DNA of 64,000 nt, from NCBI GenBank assembly GCA_944472135.2, contig OX235270.1:44020352-44084351 (forward strand), read 5' to 3'. The notes beneath the pieces are model-generated. The model made no database searches. It saw nothing but the letters and a program-made list of their open reading frames with translations, and was not told the origin of the DNA. Shown in pieces: positions 55,437-64,000 of this stretch (positions are counted from its first letter, which is position 1; each line of letters opens with the position of its first letter). The position numbers and the translations under genes are program-made. The stretch is from Trichobilharzia regenti (taxonomy: Eukaryota; Platyhelminthes; Trematoda; Strigeidida; Schistosomatidae).

Positions 55437-56230
55437 AAACTTGTTGAGTGAAAGTCCTTGCTATATTGACAGCTACTAGATGAGGCTGAAAGAATACATG
55501 TGAATGGCTTAATAGACTGAAGAGCCATGTCTGCTGCCCCTGCGGACCCTGCCAAGGGTGAGATACAAAAGGGTGGATCGTCTGAGGCAACCTCCGCAAC
55601 CATACTTGTTCTAAAAAAGTTTAGCAGATTTTAGAATCAGCAACTAGCTATCCCTTTTAATGGAGCATTTCTGTGGACTTATAATCTCCCAGTGTGATGC
55701 CTCGGTACATTTCTGACCCTTCACTGATCACTAGTGGAACTTTAAAAATGGAATTTTCCGTCAAAATAATTATCCAAATCATCGATCGACAACATATATT
55801 GTTGGACGAAGCTATTTCAGGCTTTGAAAGCTTAATTTTCAAAACGTAGTAGTCATGTAAGGTGGGAAAACCTGGTCAAGCGCACGAATGGCGTTCATAT
55901 ATCTGGAGATACGGAAGGCCTCACAGATCATGAAGAAGATACAGGCCCTAATTGGTCGCTACCCTCAACCTTCTGGATTTCATAATCACTAACTAGGTCA
56001 GAGTGACCATAGCTTAGTGTGTCATAGGGGCCTTTGCTAGTGGACATTAAAAGCCTAACTCTACAACTGAATGTCGGTCAATCTTTCAGGTCTTTCTGAC
56101 GCAGATTAAGTTATTGAGCATGCGTTGGCGCAATGTTATAAGGTCGAACGAAGTGGTTAAAACCGATCCTGTTGTGCCGCTTTGGCTTCGATCATCTGTA
56201 ACTTAGGCTACAGACGTAAAATTGCACAAC
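55437..56230. other. Unassigned sequence
   Basis: May be decayed interior of the LTR element at 55045. No motif supports this. Confidence 0.3.
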
Positions 56231-59200
56231 CTTATTGTTATTATTGTATCCTTTGGTTCCTAGAGGAACATAGGGCTTCAGCTGCGCACCTACATTGCGT
56301 TTGGATTTCTGCCAGCTTTCTCACCCCGCTCAAAGTCTGCCCACATGCTTTCATCTCCTCTTCACATGACCTCCTCCAAGTCACACCACCCTATCACTGA
56401 CGATCAACTCGCCACCCGCCTTTCTTTCGGGTTCCACTCGAGCGATGGCTCGTCTAGTGATGTCACTTGATGGTTTCCTCAGAGTATGGCCAGCTAATCC
56501 ATCTCCATTTCTTCCCGCCTATTTGTTTCACAATCAGTTCCTGCTGAGTTGGTTCGCTCATTGCCAGAGATCCCTCCCTGTTGATGATCTTTTCTGGCCG
56601 GCCATTTGATCTTGACCAGAGTACTGAGTGAAGACAACTAATATTGAAGGTCTGAAGTTTGTTTGAGATACTGTTCATGACGCGCTGGCCAAGTCTCTGA
56701 TCCGCATAGAAAGTAGCTATGACTGACTTCACATTGGAGTTGAGGATCCGGATCTTATATTTGATGGTGAGTGCTGTTGACCTCCACACAGACTTGGTGA
56801 GAGTAATGAAAGCTTGTCTTGCTTTTCCGATTCTCGCTTTGATATCCTCGTTAGTGTCGTCCGCCTGTAGTTGAAACGATGCTTCCCAGATCGGTAGGTG
56901 GATAGGTAGAGCAGGTTGTTTCTTTCAGGTTCCTCCCATTTATGCTGGCTGATTGTTGTCTGTTGTTGTTGTTGTTGTGGCTGTTGATGTTGGCCAGGAA
57001 TCTTCATCACCCCTGTTTTATCTATGTTCACCTGAAGTCCTATTTTCTCTGGATGCTTCGTCTGCCAACTTGTTGCTGCTTTTCACTTGCATATCTTCCA
57101 GTTTGTGGGAAATCAGACATATATATGTCATCAAGGGCGAAGTCCAGATCCTCCAAGTCTCTTTTTGTGTGAGTCCATTTTTATGCCTGTTTCCTCATTG
57201 CCCGTTGTCTGTCGCATTATCCAATCTACTGCAGTCAGGAAGGTCATTGTCGATAATAGAAAGCACTGCCTCACTCCCGTCCTCACTTCGAAGGCCTCCG
57301 TAAGTTTCCCGTTGTGGATTACTTGGCATACAGAATTGTCGTATAACTGTTGGATGAGATGTATAATTGTCGATGAGACCCCGTAGTAGCGAAGTAGTTT
57401 CCAAATCACCTCTCGATCGACGCTGACTATCGAAGGCCTTTTCAAAGTCGATGAAGTTGAGTGAGATGGAGAGGTGACTGCCATTCCAAGCTTTGTTCCA
57501 TGATGATTCGTAAAGTGGCGATTTGATCAATACATAACTTGTTTCTCCTGAATCCAGCTTGTTCTGGTCGAAGTTTTTCATCCAGCGTGGCGTGTTTGAT
57601 TCTCTCCAGGATGATGCGGCTTAGTATTTTGCTTGGAATGGACAGGAGCATAATTCCGCGCCAGTTTTTGCATAGACTTAAGTCTCCTTTCTTTGGTAGT
57701 TTGAATAAGTATCCTTTCTTCCAATCGTCGGCTAGTTTTTCCTCTTTCCACACCTTCTCCTGCAATGGCGTCATCAAGTCCGGTGTTGTCTCTGGGTCCA
57801 TTTTCAATGCTTCTACTGGGATTCCATTTGGTCCTGCTGCTTTCCCAGCATTGAGCATCTTGATTGCATTCAGGACATCTGATTTCGTCGGGGGGGGGCA
57901 ATGTTCACTGGTAGTTCTGCTTCCGTTGTTGGTATTGTTGGGCGCCTTGTAGGTGGCGGTCGATTTAGAAGTCTTATGAAGTGTTCAGTACAGTGTTTTC
58001 TTTGTTCCACCTCTTTGGTTATTGATTTTCCATTGTCATCCTTTAGTGTCTTACTCTGTGTCGAACTTTTTCCCGATAGGTGCCTAGTTGTTTGGTAGAG
58101 TGTGGCGAGGTCTCCTTTGCCTGCAGTTTGTTCCGCTTCACTTGCCATGGTTTCATAAAATTTTCTGTTGTCTTCTCCGGCACTCTTATTTACTCTTTTG
58201 TTCAGTGTATTGTAGCTTGCATTCAGCTTCTGTCTTTGTTGCTCGTCAGTGCGCTGGATAATCTTTTGTTTCACCATCCTTCTCTCTTCTATTAGTTTCC
58301 AAGTGTCCGTAGTGAGCCACTCTTTGTCCTGCCTCTTCTTTCTGCCTAGAACTTCCACTCAGGTTTGACTCCACACCGTTTTCAAGTTGTCCCAGTGCTT
58401 TTCGACGCTGACCCTTTCTCTGGTGTTGATTTGTATCTCGGCTTTGTCCTTTATGCTTGCAATGAAGATGTCCTTTGTAGCCTGGTCCTTCAGCTTTTGA
58501 GTGTTGAACTTGGCTTGTGGTCTATCTGCAGCTCCTGATTCCCTGAAAGCTTTTAATTTGATTTGGATTGTCCCTTGTACGAGATAGTGGTCTGAGCCAA
58601 CGTCTGCTCCTCTTCTTGCTTTTGTGTCCAGTAGGCTGCGCCTCCACTTCCTTGAGCAGCATTGAGATGAAGTCAATTTGGTTTTTGGTTTGCCCGTCTG
58701 GTGACACCCATGTAGCCTTGTGGATATCTTTGTGTTTGTATACACTGCCACCAATCACTAGTTCGTCGAAGGCGCAGAAGTCAGCGAAGAGTTCTCCATT
58801 TTCATTCATTTCTCCGAGGGCTTCTCTACTCATGATGAGCTCCCTTCCTGTATTGTCTGGTCCCAGTTTGGCGTTCATGTCTCCCATTAGTATTTTAATG
58901 TCGCCAGCTGGAGTACTGTCCATTGTTGCCTGTAGTTGTCTGTAGAATTCTTCTTTCTTTGCGAGGTCTGCGTTGTTTGTGGGTGCATAACATTGTATGA
59001 TTGACACTTTCCTTCCTTTGGAGTTGAATCTGGCGGTCATTATCCTGGACGAAATCGCCTCCCATTGCATCAGGGCTTTCGTTGCCGTTGGTGACATCAT
59101 GATAGCCACGCCCTCGGTGTGCGTGTGGTTATCTTCTGGGTGACTGGAGTAGATCACTGACTCACCCGTTGACAATTTGGTGAGTCCACTCCCATTCCAT

Positions 59201-59420
59201 CTGCTTTCACATATTCCCAGTACTTGGATTCCGTATCTTTTCATCTTGTTTGCGATCTGGGCAGCTTTGCCGGTCTCGTTCATAGTACGGACGTTCCATG
59301 TCCCCACACAGACTTTTTCTTTTGGTGCAAAGAGGTTCATTCTGCTGAAGATTCTGTAGCAATTTTGTTTACGGGGTGGGGTCGCTAGCCTCACACCTGA
59401 GAAAGGAATGGTTACATTAA
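56231..59420 (-). mobile_element. RTE-like (SR2-like) retrotransposon, nearly full length, decayed
   Basis: On - strand: endonuclease (VCVGTWNVRTMNETGKAAQI, GDMNAKLG, ATWVSPDGQTKNQIDFI, GSDHYLV), linker, RT (GPNGIPVEALK, WRGIMLLSIPSKI, GFRRNKLCIDQI, FEKAFDS), then the 3' domain and a tail ending CTAGGAACCAAAGGATAC with an AAT/AAC-type repeat. This is the best copy of the family that also left fragments at 455, 2735, 4930 and 16685. Confidence 0.8.
56463..59394 (-). pseudogene. RTE endonuclease-RT polyprotein, broken
   Basis: Starts around ATG 59394 (MRLATPPRKQ). Frame changes near 58680, 58360, 57890, 57580 and 57190, plus stops. The catalytic FADD box reads FALDDI near 57135, with one residue inserted. 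Encodes no functional product. Confidence 0.75.
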
Positions 59421-60799
59421 GATAAAGTTTAGAGAAAAGCGACTTTTTGGGTTGCTCCCCTCAAAATCGGAAAATAACGGACAATACAATGAGAACAACA
59501 GCAACAAAAGGAAAACAGTTCGCAGCAAAAAGGGCAAAAAGCGACAATAACGATACAATACAACAACATGCAATATCGTTCAGCACAGTTAACTAAAATG
59601 ATATCTCAACCATAAACTCACTGTCTTGGAGCAACTTGAACATGTGAATTCAACAATATATACAATTATAGATGTGTTTATGTTTAAAAATTCCACAAAT
59701 CCAAATAGTTAGTTATATGTATTATCTCTCAGTAAGATTGTATTCTTGGATTCAGTGTTCGAAAGGTAAATAATTGTGCGCGCGTTCCTAATCATTGCAC
59801 AACCTGGCCTCTACTAAACTTCCTTTTGAGCAGCGGCCTCCCATGACTTGCCGGGTGTTTATGTGGGCATTAGTTAGTCACCACTGAAAATCTCCGGTAC
59901 ACATGGGGGGATAAAAGCATATTCAATAATGTGTGCGTATTTATGAGAAGTGAGTCAATAACTCCAGCTATTCTTATTTGTTATTCAGGTATGCACAGTC
60001 GCAAAGGCATAGTTCATATCTATCTTAACGGTAGTTTGTAGTTCATTTACCAACCATAAAACGTATTGCTGCAGTCGCATGGCTAGAACAGTTTGACGCG
60101 TGTAACAGTTGCCGCCAATTCCAGTCATTCGTGTAGAAATCTGAAGGCTGTTTTGCGTCTACCTACTACTATTCGCGTACCGTCACAGGCCAAAATCAAC
60201 AGTTTGTCAGTTGCTCAGATAAACGAATATTGTACATGTATCAGCTTCAAAGTGAGCCGACGGGTCGTGAAGCTGATTCTATTGCTAGGAGAACAGTGTA
60301 AGCAGCCCAGAATAATATAAACTGAAGCCAATTCCAAAATTTTGGTAGACGAACTGACAACTCTGCGACTATTTATTATTCTGCTGACGATTGACCAGCA
60401 CGGCGAAACAATTGCAGCTCAAATGATCACAGTACCAACTGTTACGGCTTCAAAACGTTTTGGATTCGAACGTTTACAGGTTCAAACATCGCGGTTGAAA
60501 AGTTGATGTAATTCGCAGTAATACATCTTGTCGTATTGCTCTAGTCTTCTGCCAAACAGCAAGCAACTAGACCATAATAGGGAATGTAAGCTTCGACGGA
60601 AGCGAAACTAGTTGGAATATGGCAGGACATTTATTCAACCACGACTGCATTGACAGGTACGTTTATCCATTCCGGTACCAACGTTACAAATCTCGAATAA
60701 ATGCACTAAGGTTATTCTAGCTTGTGGAGTTACGCACAGTTTGATTCACTGGCAGAATCACTCATTAGTGGTAGCGTGTACAGTTATAATGAATACATA
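59421..60799. other. Spacer, nothing recognised
   Basis: No gene or repeat identified. A 75-codon + frame at 60093 lacks any supporting feature. Confidence 0.4.
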
Positions 60800-61166
60800 T
60801 GTCAGCAAAGTCACATAAACCGTTAATGCCCAGCTCTCGCTACGCTCGGGCCCACGCTGTTCTTCGAAGATTTCGGAAACGCTTAGTTATAACGGACGCA
60901 AAAACCAAAACACCGATCTGCCGTTTGATATTTGTTTATTGTTACACCAACATATAAAAGGAATAAGCGAACTAAGCAAACTAAGGTCTGTAAACAAATA
61001 TTACAATAATAAATCGTTATGTTACTTCTGACGATGTTTCAATCTTCTTTCTGAACAGCGACCGATGAGACGATGACTGTCGTATTGATGCCTCCGCGGA
61101 AATTAAGGAAGTTGATTTTGAGCAAACAACCAAGAATTGATCGTTCAATCTTCAACTCCATTGACA
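60800..61166 (-). repeat. BEL 3' LTR, copy 2
   Basis: 367 bp, TGTCAATGG to CTGACA on - strand. It has small indels relative to the 359-bp LTRs. Confidence 0.85.
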
Positions 61167-61930
61167 CTCCCCGGCAAAAAAGGGATCCAACCCTTTTTTC
61201 CTTCACGACCAATGCACGTCGACTTGGATACCATTGCGAGAACCTGGGTCACACGGACAGAGCTGAAATGGAAAACAAACAGAAAAGCCAACACACCACA
61301 AGCATACCCACAGCACAATCTCACACATCAATGACGACCTGCGCCTCCAGATAGAGACCTCCTCTTGACATCTTGCAACACAGTCTCCACTTACTAGAAT
61401 GACTCTTGCAGAATGCAACGTGACCATGGCAGCACCTCACGATACTCTACGCACATCCTCTTATCTACTCATTACCAATTACCACTGAAATCGTTTATCA
61501 CTCATTCTGCCTCAGTTCTAGTAGCGGTGACGCATGCGAGCCTCAGTCGTTTACACTCTTTCTCTTCGGCGTGTCGGACCGCAGCTAACAATTATCTCCG
61601 TGTGCATTTCATTCTCAGCAATAGCCTAGCCTCCCCGGCGTATACGACCCATCTGCTGTCCTTAACATCAATCAATTCATTCACGGATGTAGAAGACTCG
61701 AAACAACTTCAGAAGTAAGCACGACGAAAATTTTAACAAAATTACGCAATAACAACAAGGTACGAAAACAACGAGTAAACACAATGAATCCAAAAACATC
61801 AAATGATATGACACACCACACGTATATACAAATAGTACAAACAACCTCGCCGATCATGTCTTGGTGGAATTCCTTTGAAGAATTGCAGGACTTACACCAG
61901 TACGCCTACAACCCTTCACAGGTTGACGCC
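61167..61930 (-). other. 3' non-coding interior of BEL copy 2
   Basis: Colinear with 28209-29166 but shorter by about 190 bp. No pol motifs. Confidence 0.5.
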
Positions 61931-63886
61931 CTAGGTTGGAAAATCTTCGCAGAGTTCATTTGCTAACTTCCTTCTATGAGCTAAATCCTCAAATCTGAAC
62001 AGTAACACGCCCATGTCATTGTATCGTAGAATATAGATGACGAACAAACACACGACATATCTCATCAACCAAGTGTAGAAACAGAGTAATTTACACCAAA
62101 GATAATAACATTCAAATAGTAACTTGAAACTAGAAATGCCTTTATTCATGCAAGTCAATTTAACAATAACTCTCTCCTTTACACTTGGCTTATCCACACT
62201 AAACTGACCATTGATATTCGTCCTTTCAAACGAACTGATACTACCATAGTCATTGCACAAGATACTTGAGTTGATGGGTGTCTGTTTCATTGTGGATGAC
62301 AGCACCAACGATGACTGAGTGACACAATGTGATGAACTTAGTGGTGGATCAGAATCTGTTCTTGTTCGGCTCTCAGATAGTTGTCCAACTGCAAGATTAC
62401 CACCACTGCTGTCTTTCACTACTAGTTCGGGTTTAGCACTATCATCTGATGATAGGTGGGCTACACGCTGATCAATTACACTGACTGTCTCACAAGTATA
62501 CACACCTTTTGGAACTGCATCTGCGTTCAATTCTACTTCACGTTGTAGTTGTACAGAACCTTTATTTAACTTAGCAGTAGTAGGCATATCCCTCATCTCA
62601 TAATGATCAACCAAAGACAACTGTGAAGTATCATGATCATCTCCACAAATATTCACTTTACTGTCAACTACATCATTTTCAAACTCTTTAATAACAGAAG
62701 TAGATAATTTTGGTTCCTCCTCGCAAATCATAAAAGGTTTTATAACCTCACCCTGACTAGTAATACCTTGTAAACTTTTGGAGTCAGAACTGCACTCTGA
62801 AGCAGTAACTCTATTCTGTGACACTCTATTCAGCAACAGCTTACCAGTTGCAACTACAGACTTCTTCACAACAACGTTATCGTCACACAATTCGGAGTCA
62901 GACCTGGAGTTTACATTTAGCTTATCACTGAACTTGCTCACTGGTTAACAGTTCACTTCTGTATGCACCTCTTGCACACGTGTAAAACAAAGCCGTGTTT
63001 GTCTTGCATCTTGTAACTTATCTGTTGAGGATGTATTACGAAACCTGTTACACTCACTAGGTCTATATGCATTACTATACATCATGGTGCCTTCTCGATA
63101 TCCACCTCTCTGAGGCCCTTTCGTCATCAATGATTGCATTTTGCTCTCGGACTGCTCTATTCTAGGGGTGAGATGTAATAGACTGGCGAACTTGCTCATA
63201 GATTGATTGACACTATCTTTTACCAGTTTCAGGATATCATCAAACTTTGGCTCGATACCCTCATCCTCCATACGGGAGCTTATCTTCACCCACTTCCTTT
63301 GCAGTCGAGTAGGTAGGCGTCTTGCTATTACTTCTAGTATAAAACTCGAGTTGAGGTCACTCGTGCGATTCATCGAAATCATTCCATTCTTGTAAATTAG
63401 CAAATTATCTAAAAACTCAGTGAGTGCCTGGGAGTCATCCTGTAATTGACCACCATTACCCTTAACAGCGTCGAATAATTTCCCTGCAATCATCGAAGGT
63501 CTTCCAAACCTTTGACGTAATATGCTCATAGCCTCGTAGTAGCCCTCTTTTGGCTTCATAAACTTACAACACTGTATAGCTCTTGAAGCATCTCCAGTGC
63601 AATACCTCATCAAATACATTAACTTCAATTCATCATTTAATAAAATACCACTCAACATGATCTCAAACTCCTTTACAAATTGTAAATAATCAGCCGGGTT
63701 TCCATGAAAACATCGTGGTTCAAATTTAGAGAGTTTGATGTTCCTATTATCCCTGAACGGCAAAACAGTAACATCAACCATGTCATGCTTAACATCAGAC
63801 ACATCGTTACAATTAACAGACAAGTCAACATGACTTACTTTCCTGTTTGCATCCAAGACACTCTGTCCCTTCTTTGACCCAGGCAT
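61931..63886 (-). pseudogene. Gag-like protein of BEL element, copy 2, one in-frame stop
   Basis: ATG at 63886. The frame is open for 651 codons except for TAA at 62942-62944, where copy 1 has GAA. The DUF1759-like core (YLMRYCTGDASRAIQCCKF, ILRQRFGRP) is present. The knuckle reads CFTRVQEVHTEVNC, again with Arg for the second Cys. The C-terminal hydrophobic segment (LCFYTWLMRYVVCLFVIYIL) is followed by FEDLAHRRKLANELCEDF and the stop. Because the two copies break at different codons, the ancestor likely had the full frame. Confidence 0.75.
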
Positions 63887-64000
63887 TGTTGAACTTGACC
63901 CAATTCCAAAAACGTTCCAGATATTGCTTGTTCAAAGAGGACTTGACCGGCACCAGGAAAAATGAACGGCGACTATCCAAACTTTCACCAACTGTTTGAA

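Larger units (their letters stand above)
60800..64000 (-). mobile_element. Gag-only BEL/Pao-type LTR retrotransposon, copy 2 (leaves window)
   Basis: 3' LTR at 60800-61166, then an interior colinear with copy 1 including the GGGGAG boundary and the 1956-nt Gag-like frame. The 5' LTR is expected just beyond base 64000. More diverged from copy 1 than the block-D copies are, so it is an independent insertion of the same family. Confidence 0.8.

Noticed and set aside
55240..55599. 119-codon - strand frame that looks protein-like
   Set aside because: It is antisense to the diverged LTR at 55045-55436, whose similarity to the other LTRs explains the sequence.
61413..61718. 101-codon + strand frame, with a related frame at 28569-28760
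   Set aside because: Shared only because both lie in the 3' interior of two copies of the same BEL element, antisense to it; no start context or domain.

Overview
The window looks like a piece of a blood-fluke (Schistosoma-type) nuclear genome. It is AT-rich, host genes are split into small exons by long introns, and it is packed with repeat families typical of schistosomes: RTE-like (SR2/Perere-like) and CR1-like non-LTR elements, BEL/Pao and CsRn1/Boudicca-like Ty3 LTR elements, a Merlin DNA transposon, tRNA-derived SINE-like repeats and a decayed hammerhead-ribozyme repeat. Species and named families are inferred from recognised protein motifs and were not checked by search.

Left part (1-24 kb). 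Two ordinary host genes lie tail to tail. The 3' end of a TEX2-like lipid-transfer (SMP-domain) gene runs on + with exons at 1-84, 5503-5685 and 8297-8398. A complete five-exon GRWD1/Rrb1 homologue (WD40, ribosome biogenesis) runs on - from 23871 to 15206, with all introns in phase 0. Their introns and the spacer between them hold truncated RTE-like copies, two tRNA-headed SINE copies, a dispersed tRNA-like repeat, an RTE tail-to-tail inverted repeat (9470-12140) and the hammerhead-like repeat (6518-6632).

Middle (24-54 kb). This is a nest of mobile elements. A complete but pol-less BEL/Pao-type element (27850-31626, - strand, TSD CATGT) codes only for a Gag-like protein. Its 5' part (start of gag plus 5' LTR) and the flanking host DNA then occur twice more (43497-45583 and 51556-53642). 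The three copies are separated by two CR1-like elements, A (31979-43496) and B (45584-51555), so each CR1 copy is bracketed by a direct duplication of about 1.66 or 2.09 kb. CR1-A carries a Merlin transposon in ORF2 and a complete Ty3/CsRn1-like element in ORF1. CR1-B carries a solo LTR of the same Ty3 element at the identical ORF1 site. The duplicated flank contains candidate exons of an unidentified + strand host gene (53101-53960).

Right part (54-64 kb). Mostly unassigned sequence, with a diverged BEL-like LTR on +, a nearly full-length decayed RTE (SR2-like) element on - (56231-59420), and a second copy of the gag-only BEL element on - starting at 60800 and leaving the window.

The most interesting signals are the kilobase-scale duplications bracketing CR1 insertions, the gag-only BEL family with a conserved-length 651-codon frame and a broken zinc knuckle, and possible host exons caught in the duplications. 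Protein families are called by eye; exon structures rest on splice signals and phase only.
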